This document shows positions 1-9,300 of a DNA stretch of 42,337 nt, in pieces. How positions within the stretch are numbered: the stretch's first letter is position 1; every line of letters begins with the position of its first letter. The notes under the pieces are model-generated. The model was not told the DNA's origin. It was given only the letters and a program-made list of their open reading frames with translations, and ran no database searches. The position numbers were made by a program, and so were the translations under genes. Source of the DNA: CAVZLD01 sp964522605 (GTDB lineage: Bacteria; Planctomycetota; Planctomycetia; Pirellulales; Pirellulaceae); contig CAZFWV010000020.1 of assembly GCA_964522605.1 (NCBI GenBank), positions 1-42,337 on the forward strand, written 5' to 3'.

Positions 1-278
1 TCACCAGCCACCCCTCGAGAAAAACACGTTTTGAAACTGGTTCTAATCTGTCACGATGGCTTCCCCTGAGAGAGGTTGTTCCGACGTCTTGACGTCGGCA
101 TCGCGTCCAGTGTCCCTCGATCGACACCAATGTGCAACCACCGTCGGGTCACATCGAATGGGCGGGCGGGAGTTGGCGAGTGGATTCCCGTCCATTCGTG
201 CACAAGGAACCGTAGATTCGACGTCGTCCCGCGAACTACACTGGAGAGGACGTCTGTTCTCTTGTTGAGGAGTCTGCG
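1..278. other. Upstream non-coding stretch with an 18-bp inverted repeat
   Basis: I see no credible gene here; short open frames lack family features. Positions 81-98 form a near-perfect palindrome, 8-bp arms CCGACGTC / GACGTCGG separated by TT, about 180 bases before the ABC ATPase start. It could be an operator for a dimeric regulator, but no second copy was seen in the window. A GAGGAG ribosome-binding site at 267-272 belongs to the next gene. Confidence 0.4.
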
Positions 279-1298
279 GTGACACTGGCAATCCGAACCG
301 AACGACTGACCAAGATCTACGCGAATCGCCTTGTGGCGGTGAATGACCTGAATTTGCAGGTTCCGCAGGGCGCCATCTTCGGCCTGCTTGGTCCGAACGG
401 AGCCGGAAAGACCACCACGCTCCGCTTGTTGCTAGGGCTGCATCGGCCGACGGCCGGACGGGCTGAGGTGTTTGGCATGTCGTGCGGTGCGAATCGAGTG
501 GCCGTGCGACGGGCAATTGGCTATCTGCCCACGAACCCCAAGTTGCCGGGACATCTGCGTCCCGTGGAATATCTGGATCTGTTGGGTCAACTGTGTGGCA
601 TGTCTCGGCAAGAACGTCGGCCACGATTGGCGTCGTTGCTGCGCGCCGTGGGACTGCTTGGTGCAACAAGCCAAAAGATCCAGACATTCTCTACGGGAAT
701 GAATACGCGGCTGGGAATCGCCGCGTCACTGATCGGAGATCCGCCGCTATTGATCTGGGACGAACCAACGGCCGGACTCGATCCGTCCGCACGACGTTTC
801 ACTCTCGACCTGATACGCGACTTGGGCCGGACTCATACGATCGTTGTCGCCACGCATATCTTGAGTGACATCGATCAGGTGTGCACACATGCTGGAGTGA
901 TGCACGAAGGACGCATGGTATTTCATGGTTCGATGCTCGATATGAAACGCCGGCTCAAGCGGAACACGTTTCGTGTCGACGTGGAAGGGAATCCCGAAGA
1001 TGTCCAGCGAGCAGTCCAGCAGCTGGAACGGATCGACGGGGTGAAACCGTGGATCGACGCCACCAGCGTCATCGTGGTCCAGTTGGCTGAGTCGGTGAAT
1101 CGAGCCGCCACGGTGGCGGAAATCTTGAAGATCCTCGATGCGAATCGGCTAGCGCTGCAAGCGATTCGTTCTGATTCAAACGAAACCGAAAACGTGTATC
1201 TACAGCTACTGCAAGAGGACGAAGCGCATGGCTTTCAACGATTTCATCTCCAGGTTGAGGACGAGCAGCATGCCGTTCCTGGCGGTCTATCGCCATGA
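279..1298 (+). CDS. ABC transporter ATP-binding protein
   Basis: This is the ATPase subunit of an ABC-2-type exporter, acting on the cytoplasmic face of the inner membrane. Seen in the 339-residue sequence: Walker A GPNGAGKT at residues 38-45, a signature motif in the variant form FSTGM (137-141), Walker B LLIWDE (157-162), D-loop GLD and switch His193 (ATHIL). About 110 residues follow the nucleotide-binding domain, as is common in drug- or polymer-export ATPases. The GTG start is preceded by GAGGAG six bases upstream, which decides the start. The 3' end overlaps the permease gene, so the two are translated from one message. The substrate cannot be told from sequence. Confidence 0.93.
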   Translation: MTLAIRTERLTKIYANRLVAVNDLNLQVPQGAIFGLLGPNGAGKTTTLRLLLGLHRPTAGRAEVFGMSCGANRVAVRRAIGYLPTNPKLPGHLRPVEYLDLLGQLCGMSRQERRPRLASLLRAVGLLGATSQKIQTFSTGMNTRLGIAASLIGDPPLLIWDEPTAGLDPSARRFTLDLIRDLGRTHTIVVATHILSDIDQVCTHAGVMHEGRMVFHGSMLDMKRRLKRNTFRVDVEGNPEDVQRAVQQLERIDGVKPWIDATSVIVVQLAESVNRAATVAEILKILDANRLALQAIRSDSNETENVYLQLLQEDEAHGFQRFHLQVEDEQHAVPGGLSP

Positions 1299-2136
1299 TC
1301 TGCGTGTCTTGTGGTCGAGTTGGCTCGTGCGGATGTGGATTCTGGCGACGGCCCTGCTGGCGCTGATCCAAATCCTGTCTCATTGGAATGATTTTCAGGC
1401 GGCGCCCCTGATCGCCGTTCTGCTCTTCCCCTACTTGGTCTTTCCGTGGTCGCTGGTGGTTATGATGTTGAGCGTCGGCCCTGCATCGGGTAGCCAAGCC
1501 GAGGTCGTGGCCGATTCTTTTCTGAGTCGACCGGTGTCACGCCATGCGTATCTGCTCGCGACTTGGTCTGCGCGTGTAACGTTGGTCCTCAGCGTCTTCT
1601 TGCTCGTGACCGTGCCCGCGATCGCCATTGTATCGCTGGCTGAGCGACCCGCCGCACCCGATAAGATTACCGTGTACGGAGTCGTTTCGTCACTGACGGT
1701 TGTTGCCCTGGTCCTGGCCTTTCTGGTTTCCGTCGGATTTCTGCTGGCCACTGCCTTGCGAAATACGTGGCTCGCTCTGATCGTGCTTGTGTTTCTCTGG
1801 TTTCCCGTGAACCTGCTGCTTCATACGTTCTCGCTCGAGGAGTTTTCACCGATCAGCCTGACTCAGGCCTTACCCACAGTACTACGGCAGCCCTGGCGCG
1901 AAGGCGAGACGGCGGAATCGGAAGCGGATCCCGAAGCCGCTTTGGCCGACGCGTTGCGTTTCTTCAGTTCTCTCGGAAGCGGTACCAGTGTGCCCGAGTC
2001 GCGCGACGACGACTTCTTCAACCCGACGAAGGATTTCACCGACGTTTCACTCCGTCGGATCCTACTAGGCTATGGTACACCGCTGATCCTCTCCATCAGT
2101 ATCGCAACGCTGTGCTTCTGTTTGCGCGATCTGTAG
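1228..2136 (+). CDS. ABC-2 type transporter permease
   Basis: This is a 302-residue integral membrane protein and probable partner of the preceding ATPase. About six hydrophobic segments are visible, roughly residues 35-50, 60-82, 112-132, 150-175, 178-198 and 278-298. A charged, acidic loop of about 75 residues lies before the last segment. The stretch GSQAEVVADSFLSRPVSR after the second segment resembles the conserved cytoplasmic loop of ABC-2 permeases. The ATG at 1228 overlaps the ATPase by 71 bases. An alternative ATG at 1270 with GAGG nine bases upstream would shorten the overlap to 29 bases and remove 14 residues. The substrate is unknown. The gene ends 62 bases before the stop codon of the convergent GH2-like gene; I saw no convincing terminator between them. 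Confidence 0.85.
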   Translation: MAFNDFISRLRTSSMPFLAVYRHDLRVLWSSWLVRMWILATALLALIQILSHWNDFQAAPLIAVLLFPYLVFPWSLVVMMLSVGPASGSQAEVVADSFLSRPVSRHAYLLATWSARVTLVLSVFLLVTVPAIAIVSLAERPAAPDKITVYGVVSSLTVVALVLAFLVSVGFLLATALRNTWLALIVLVFLWFPVNLLLHTFSLEEFSPISLTQALPTVLRQPWREGETAESEADPEAALADALRFFSSLGSGTSVPESRDDDFFNPTKDFTDVSLRRILLGYGTPLILSISIATLCFCLRDL

Positions 2137-2198
2137 TAGCGCAAATAGTCTCTCTGTTCGTGCTCTTTCTCCGGAATCGCGAGACTGGGCAGTGTCGT

Positions 2199-5100
2199 CT
2201 ACCAGCGGAAGAATCGGTAGGGGTCGTCCCATTCTACGGGCTGATCGAGGTACAAACCGTTGGACCAACGGCCGTGTGAGGTTGTGTCGAGCGGTTCGGG
2301 ACGGACGTCAGCAGGCGATCCAAAATGGTCCAGCAGCGGCGTCGCGCCACGTACACCGAGATTAGCCAGCAGGCGAGTCAGCAGATAAGAAGAACGGCGG
2401 TAGGTCCGTTTCAGACTGTATTGATCCCCGAACATCAGCATCCCGCGCTCGTCAGTCGTCACTCGATTGTCGTCGGCGATTGCGAACGGCAAGAACTGGC
2501 AGAAGACCACCTGATGGTTGTTCGCTGTCGCCAGCACGCCATTGCCAAAGACCGTCGCTCCATCCAAAAGGAGCGGCAGATTTCGTGGGTCGCGGTTATG
2601 AAGGTCGGCCGCGCCGATGCCGACAAACGGCGAGCCAGCGGGGAACGGCTCGAAATAGGCCGCAATGTGTTCGTCAGTCTTCATGCGGACCGAAAACGGG
2701 AGCAAATGGTTGGCTGCATCTTCATCCAGACCAAGGCACACGATGCGGCCACCTTGCTGCAAAAAGTCCGAAATCCGTGCCGTTCGATCGGCCCATTGCT
2801 CATCGGCGTCGGGTCCAAGAATCAATACTTGATCGGTCGGCGAATCCTCCGTCATAGCCGTGTGCAACCGGATGCCGATCGATTCGAGATGTCGTCGTCC
2901 GATCTCATCACCCACGTATGTGGCCTGCCGCGCGCGTTGCAGATTCTGCAGTGACGTATCTGTGGCGTAGGTGAGGAGGTTGTTGACGAGTCGGGCGGCA
3001 GCGGGATCGTTCTCCGTGCGCCCCGTAGCATCCGTCTGGCAGAACAAAATCGTTCCGCTTCCTTCGCGGTACTCCAGCAACGGGCTGTACTGCAGGCTGT
3101 AGCCGCCATCGATGATGGGCAAGAAATCGCCGCGTGCCGGTTTTTCGATCAAGGCGGAAGCAACATTGCCGCGGTTGCCACAGCGCCAAACGCGGGGAAC
3201 AGCTAACCCGCTCCACTTGACGGTCGGTGAATTGTTGTACTGCGGACTCAACTCGTACTTGAGTCGCGGTGGCAGCAGTGTCGAATCCCCTCGCCAGTCG
3301 CGCAGGTGCTCGACAGTCAAACCGTCAAGCACGGGGTGATCCGGGATCCGCGGAAACACCTGCCGCAATCCATATTCGGCGATGCGGAATCCAAGTCGCT
3401 TCTGAAGTACATCCGGCTCCTGCTCGAACACAAGCACAAAGAGACCGTCTCGAACGCGCTGGATATTTGGAGCGGCTCCACTCACGGTCAGCGCTTGCTT
3501 GCCCACGATCAGCACATCGAAATCTGTTAGGTCCGTCTCAGCCGAAACCACCTGATAACTGACGCCCATTGCGGTCATCAATTGAGTCGTTTCGCCGTGC
3601 GGATCGAAGAGCGCGATCCGAACCGATGGCCTTCCATCGACTTCGGGCAGAGGGAGAACGTCGATCGTGAAATGATCGTATTGGGTCTCTCCATTGCTGA
3701 ATTGGAAAGTTGCTTCCAGCTTGAGTTGGCCGGGCGATTGGGAGTCAGGCAGGACGAACCGCAGCGGGATGCGTGCCTGCTGCCCCGTCTCGACGCTCAC
3801 TCGCTCGTTGCCGACGACGGCGGAATCCGTCGTCAAGGTCCATTGGCAATCACAAGTGATGGGAGCCCGCGAGTTGTTGATGACGATCAGCTGTTTTTCG
3901 AACGCTTCACCGGGATAGAAAAGATGCTCCTTGCTCGTGAAAGCTGACGGTTTCCCGGCAATGTACGCCAGCAGTGGACGGTTGTTTCGTAGAATCGCCT
4001 GGCCATCGGCGGTCGCGATCCAATCATCGCGCTCGTAGGCCAGATCGACTCGTTCGTACCGATGGTCGAGAAAGTCGGGGCTCAAGCCGGGTCGCTGCAG
4101 TTGTTCCCAATCCACCGGCAATTCTTTTCGGCTTCGATCGACACCGGGTCGCAGGGTCCAGTAGAAGTGGTGCTCCCAAGGTGAAATCGCCGAGACGCCC
4201 CAAGTTCGGAATGCGCGCCAATTGTCGGTGAGGTAGGCGGCGATCACTTCGTGCTGATCCTCGAAGACTTTATTGCCGACCTGGTACGGATAATCCCACC
4301 GATGCCACAGTCGACCAGCGCGAAACTGCTGAGCTTCCCAACGAAGATTTGCCTTTTCGGCATCGCTAATCCGGTAAGCCCGATCGCCCAGAAACTGCGC
4401 ACTCCATTCGGCCTGACAGAATTCCCAAGGCACGGTTGCGCTGCCGAACTCGCGGCGGCCTTTGTACCAGCCCCGGTACATCGTCCAATCCCAAGTGCAG
4501 GGCACCATGTATTCGCAGGTGAAAAGCGGTTTGACACCGTTGTTCGACCAGTGTTCAAACCAGTCTGACAGTTCCTGAATTGGAGCAAAGTTCGTGTAGA
4601 AATTCGTGGTATGCATGGGACCCAGATTGCCGGAAGAATGGTGATAGACAATCCGGTGCGGGTCGAGCTGTTCAACAATCGCGGCGGCGCGCACTGCTCG
4701 TTCAACGTTTCGCCGAGCCCAGGAATCGCGGTGCGCCGTCTTGCCGTCGATCATCTCGGGATTCATGTCTTCGGCATATCCCGTGGCGTTGTGGCTCATC
4801 GCGTACATCACGACCGAAGGGTGGTTTCCCGCTACATGCACATATTCTTTCGCATGACGGGCGTACCCATTCGTCTGCTCCGCATCGGCCGACTGCCAGT
4901 CGTACTGACCGAAGTGAGGTTGAGACAGAGCGACGAGCATCCCCACATCGTCGGCAGCCTTCAAGATTTCGGCGAAACTTAGATGTGTCCCGGGTTCGCA
5001 ACCGTAGTTGTGGGTGTAAACGAAGTTGATTCCGATTTCCTTCAATCGCAGCAAGCTCTCTTTCGCGCCTTCGTACGAGGCAAGGGCGGCACCCACCTGG

Positions 5101-6221
5101 GCGTTATCCAGCGGCAGGGCGGAGAGAAAAATGCGCGTTCCGTTCAGATAAAAATCGCGGCCGCTGATCCAGAACTCACGAAAACCAAATGACTCCGAAT
5201 GGCTCACATCGAGCGTATTGCCCCGCGAATCGAGCAGCACGAATGAGATGGTAAACTGGTTTTCTGGAGTGTGGAGATCCCATCGCTTATCCGGTTCCCA
5301 CTTCTCGGTGAAGGAAATGCGACCGCCGCTTAGATCGCTGGCTTGGAATGGATTGCTTGTGAATGCAGCAACCGGCTCACCCCGGTCGGAGATGTCGGCC
5401 CGCAGGGAATACTCGGTATTGGGCTGCAGCTCTTCCAATTCCGCGGTTAAGGTGATCGACGAATTGCGCACAGAGGGTGCAACGTGGGTATTCGTGAGAT
5501 GAGCTCCGGATGGTCGACGAATCAGCCAGACATCGCCGCACAGTCCGCGTCGGGCCACTGTCCCTAGCGCCTCCTGCACGGAAGCCGTGTCGCGGAAGGA
5601 AAGCATGACGCTCTTCAGCGGCATTGCGGCCACGTAGAGGTTGAGCGTGTGCGTGCCACCGGGTTGGCAAAACGCTGTGATGTCGACCTCGCCGGTCGGA
5701 AATCGCATCTCTCCCGCTCGTTCGCCATCCACAAAAACTGCGGCGTACGAATTGAGGCAATCGGCGGCGACGAGAACTTGTCCGCTGTTCCATGTTGGGT
5801 CGATGTGGATCTGGCGCTGATACCAGGCGGCGGTCACGGTGGCGAGTTTTGTCGACGACCAGCTCGGATGCGGGTACAGCGTCTGAAAATCCTGCTGCAT
5901 GTAGTCGGTGATGCCCGGCCAGCACCCGGGAACTTTGAAGTAACCCCAGTGCCGGCTCGGCACTGCTTGCACCGACGACTCCGCCGGTTGCCATCGCCAC
6001 AGACCGTTGATGCAGAAACGCTGTCGAGTAATGGTGGTCTCGTGATGAGCTTTGTCGAGATCCCAGACTGCCTCGACACCGGCAGGAAGTGAAACCGCCT
6101 CGTCAGGATTCACCGCGAAACCGCGCGCCGGCAGAATGCTTATCAGCCAGATTCCCAGGATTGCCGCGGTCGAATCGCATCCGGTGTTTCTTGGACCTCG
6201 GCGAGTGGGTCGATCGAACAT
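2199..6221 (-). CDS. Secreted GH2-like (beta-galactosidase-type) protein, atypical active site
   Basis: A large exported protein of about 1340 residues. The start at 6221 is favoured because AGAGGA lies six bases upstream and an export signal follows (basic start, hydrophobic ILGIWLISILP, small residues). Next come a jelly-roll sugar-binding region (near FKVPGCW), an Ig-like region and a TIM barrel as in glycoside hydrolase family 2. The usual acid/base motif 'SLGNE' after NHPSVVM is here 'MSHNA' (about residue 475), placing Asn where GH2 enzymes have Glu. The nucleophile-like CEY is present at about residue 568. The C-terminal third contains a glutamine-amidotransferase/ThuA-like stretch (VRIALFDPHGE..., DFDVLIVGKQ). 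It may act on plant or algal galactosides or glucuronides, but the substituted residue leaves activity uncertain. It is divergent from uvrA, 140 bases away. Confidence 0.8.
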   Translation of the reverse strand: MFDRPTRRGPRNTGCDSTAAILGIWLISILPARGFAVNPDEAVSLPAGVEAVWDLDKAHHETTITRQRFCINGLWRWQPAESSVQAVPSRHWGYFKVPGCWPGITDYMQQDFQTLYPHPSWSSTKLATVTAAWYQRQIHIDPTWNSGQVLVAADCLNSYAAVFVDGERAGEMRFPTGEVDITAFCQPGGTHTLNLYVAAMPLKSVMLSFRDTASVQEALGTVARRGLCGDVWLIRRPSGAHLTNTHVAPSVRNSSITLTAELEELQPNTEYSLRADISDRGEPVAAFTSNPFQASDLSGGRISFTEKWEPDKRWDLHTPENQFTISFVLLDSRGNTLDVSHSESFGFREFWISGRDFYLNGTRIFLSALPLDNAQVGAALASYEGAKESLLRLKEIGINFVYTHNYGCEPGTHLSFAEILKAADDVGMLVALSQPHFGQYDWQSADAEQTNGYARHAKEYVHVAGNHPSVVMYAMSHNATGYAEDMNPEMIDGKTAHRDSWARRNVERAVRAAAIVEQLDPHRIVYHHSSGNLGPMHTTNFYTNFAPIQELSDWFEHWSNNGVKPLFTCEYMVPCTWDWTMYRGWYKGRREFGSATVPWEFCQAEWSAQFLGDRAYRISDAEKANLRWEAQQFRAGRLWHRWDYPYQVGNKVFEDQHEVIAAYLTDNWRAFRTWGVSAISPWEHHFYWTLRPGVDRSRKELPVDWEQLQRPGLSPDFLDHRYERVDLAYERDDWIATADGQAILRNNRPLLAYIAGKPSAFTSKEHLFYPGEAFEKQLIVINNSRAPITCDCQWTLTTDSAVVGNERVSVETGQQARIPLRFVLPDSQSPGQLKLEATFQFSNGETQYDHFTIDVLPLPEVDGRPSVRIALFDPHGETTQLMTAMGVSYQVVSAETDLTDFDVLIVGKQALTVSGAAPNIQRVRDGLFVLVFEQEPDVLQKRLGFRIAEYGLRQVFPRIPDHPVLDGLTVEHLRDWRGDSTLLPPRLKYELSPQYNNSPTVKWSGLAVPRVWRCGNRGNVASALIEKPARGDFLPIIDGGYSLQYSPLLEYREGSGTILFCQTDATGRTENDPAAARLVNNLLTYATDTSLQNLQRARQATYVGDEIGRRHLESIGIRLHTAMTEDSPTDQVLILGPDADEQWADRTARISDFLQQGGRIVCLGLDEDAANHLLPFSVRMKTDEHIAAYFEPFPAGSPFVGIGAADLHNRDPRNLPLLLDGATVFGNGVLATANNHQVVFCQFLPFAIADDNRVTTDERGMLMFGDQYSLKRTYRRSSYLLTRLLANLGVRGATPLLDHFGSPADVRPEPLDTTSHGRWSNGLYLDQPVEWDDPYRFFRW

Positions 6222-6361
6222 CGAAGATCCTCTGGTCGGCAGTGCGAGGGATGAAGGCTGCTGGAGCCCCACGCGGAGGGCTACTTTCAGTCGGGGTGGC
6301 TTTCTACAATATCCCGTTTACCCAACACGTCAGCAACGACTCGGTTCGTTTTTTACTTGGC

Positions 6362-9300
6362 ATGCCCAACTCCGATATTGTGATTAAGGGAGCGCGGGAG
6401 CATAACCTGCGCGACGTCGATGTTGTTTTGCCGCGGAATCAGCTCATTTGCCTGACGGGCGTGAGTGGTTCGGGCAAGAGTTCGTTGGCTTTCGACACGC
6501 TTTACGCGGAAGGTCAGCGACGTTACGTCGAGAGCCTTTCCAGTTTCGCCCGGCAGTTTCTGGGGCAGATGCCGAAGCCCGACGTGGACTTCATCGGCGG
6601 CTTGAGTCCCTCGATTTCCATCTCGCAGAAGTCCGCCGGGACGAACCCGCGTTCAACAGTCGGCACGATCACCGAGATCTACGATTACCTGCGCGTACTC
6701 TATGCCCGCGTCGGCGACGCGCACTGCCCACGCTGCGGCCAGCCGGTCACCGCGCAATCACGGGAGCAGATTCTGGCTCAGATTCTGGCCCTGCCTTCTG
6801 GAAAATCGGTGTTGATTCTGGCTCCGGTGGTCCGTGGTCAGAAGGGGGAGTACCGGGATCTGTTCGAGGATTACCTGAAGCAGGGATTCGTACGTGCTCG
6901 TGTCGACGGCCAGGTTGTGTCTCTCTCCTCCGACCTGCAACTCGACCGCCAGATGAGGCACGATATCGAGATCGTCACGGATCGTCTGGCGATTAAGCCG
7001 TCCGTGCGTCCGCGATTGGCAGAGGCCGTGGACGTGGCGCTGAAGATTGGCCGAGGTACCCTGGTCGTTGCAGCGGCGGACGAAGAGGCGGCCAGTCCCC
7101 AGGAACGACCGACCAACCGGCGCCGATCGGCGCGGAAGGCGGCGGGCCGGAATGACATCATAATGTCGGTTGATTTTGCCTGCGCCAAATGCGGGATCAG
7201 TTTTGAAGCACCATCACCCCAGCTTTTCAGCTTTAACAGCCCGCAAGGCATGTGCGTGGAGTGTGATGGACTCGGGCAGTGCTTTTCCTTTGATGTCGAC
7301 TTGCTGATTCCGGATCCAACTCGCAGTTTCAAGCAGGGCTGCTTTGCGTTGATCGGACCCTGGAAGGAGCTGGGGCGCTGGCGCCGTCACATCTATCAGG
7401 GAGTTGCGGACACTGTGGAGCGGATCCGCGATCTGCCATCCGGCATGCTGTTGGAGACCCCTTGGCGCGACTTGCACTCGTCGCTGCAAAACGTCTGGCT
7501 ATGGGGTGCAGACGATCAGCACATCACGTTCACCTGGCGAGGCGGCAATTCGCCTGTCAAGTATGGCGGCCAATTCGAAGGGATTATTCCGGATCTGCTT
7601 TCGAAGTACCGATCGAGCAAGAGTCGGATGCAGATTCGCCAGTTGGAACGCTACATGAGCACGGGGTCTTGTTCCGCGTGTCAAGGCAAACGGCTCAATC
7701 CGCAGGCTTGTGCCGTGACGGTGACGAGCGTTCATTCGGCATTTGAGCCGCGCCCGTCTCGTTCGCTTCCCGAGGTCTGTCAATTGACCGTGGCGGAAGC
7801 GGCCGATTTCTTCTCCGCACTTCAATTGGACGAGACTCGCAGTGTGGTTGCGGCGGAAGTGCTCAAAGAGATCCGGGGGCGACTTGGTTTCTTGCTCAAC
7901 GTGGGACTCGATTACCTCAGCCTCGATCGATCGGCGCCGACGCTCTCCGGCGGCGAGTCCCAACGCATCCGTCTTGCCGGCCAGATTGGCTGCGGATTGG
8001 TTGGCGTGTTGTACATCCTGGATGAGCCATCGATTGGTCTGCATCCCCGGGACAATGATCGACTGTTGAGCACACTTGGTCGACTGCGCGACATGGGCAA
8101 CACGGTTGTCGTTGTCGAACATGATGAAGAAACGATGCGGGCGAGTGACTATTTGCTGGATTTCGGTCCCGGACCCGGTGTCCGTGGCGGTCGGCTCGTG
8201 GCCTCGGGGTCGGTTGCCGAAGTGATTCGTCAGTCGGACAGTGTCACCGGTCAGTTTCTCTCCGGAAAACGGCAGATCGCAGTTCCTTCCGAGCGTCGTC
8301 TGGCGAAGGACGCGCGTCCGCCCGATGAGGTGAAACCGGCCGGCTCGCCCGATGAATCCACCGCAATCCGCCGAAAACCGCGGCGTCGATCACTGGAGAT
8401 GCCGGAACCGACGCCGCCGGGTAAACACTGGCTGACGATCGCGGGAGCTCGACACAACAACCTGCAGAACATCCACGTGCATATTCCGCTGGGTGCCTTC
8501 GTCTGCGTTACCGGTGTCTCTGGCTCGGGCAAGAGTTCGTTGGTGAGTGACATCCTGGTCGAGGCGCTTCGCCGCGATCTCAACTTTGGTGAAGGGGAGC
8601 CGGGGGATCACGACGCGATTCGGGGCCTGCAGCATCTAGACAAAATGATCGCAATCGACCAGTCGCCCATCGGTCGAACTCCGCGATCCAATCCCGGAAC
8701 GTACATCAAGCTGTTCGATGATATTCGTCAGCTGTACACGCAGTTGCCCGAGTCTCGCCAGCGCGGTTACAAGCCCGGCCGATTCAGCTTCAACGTGGAC
8801 GGAGGCCGTTGTGGGGCCTGTGAGGGAAATGGCTCCACCAAGTTGGAGATGGATTTCCTCGCCGATGTCTGGGTCACCTGCCCGGTCTGCGAAGGCCACC
8901 GATTCAACCGCGAGACATTGGGCGTGCGATTTAAGGGCAAATCGATTGCCGATGTGCTCGAGATGGATGTTCAGCAGGCGTTGTCGTTCTTTGAGAATCA
9001 TCCCAAGATCCGCCATAAACTGCAGACGCTCCACGATGTCGGGCTCGATTACCTGAAGATCGGTCAACCGTCTCCCACGCTTTCGGGAGGCGAGGCGCAG
9101 CGGATCAAGTTGGCGCGGGAGTTAGTCAAGAAGAGCACCGGCGAGACACTCTACCTGCTGGACGAGCCGACCACCGGTCTGCATTTTGCCGATATCGAGA
9201 TGTTGCTCAGCGTCTTGCATGGTTTCGTGGTGGCCGGCAACACGGTCGTGGTGGTGGAGCACAACCTGGATGTGATTAAGACGGCGGATTGGATCATCGA

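Noticed and set aside
6089..6361. N-terminal extension of UvrA
   Set aside because: Overlaps the start of the GH2-like gene, lacks family similarity, and MPNSDIVIKG matches the typical UvrA beginning.
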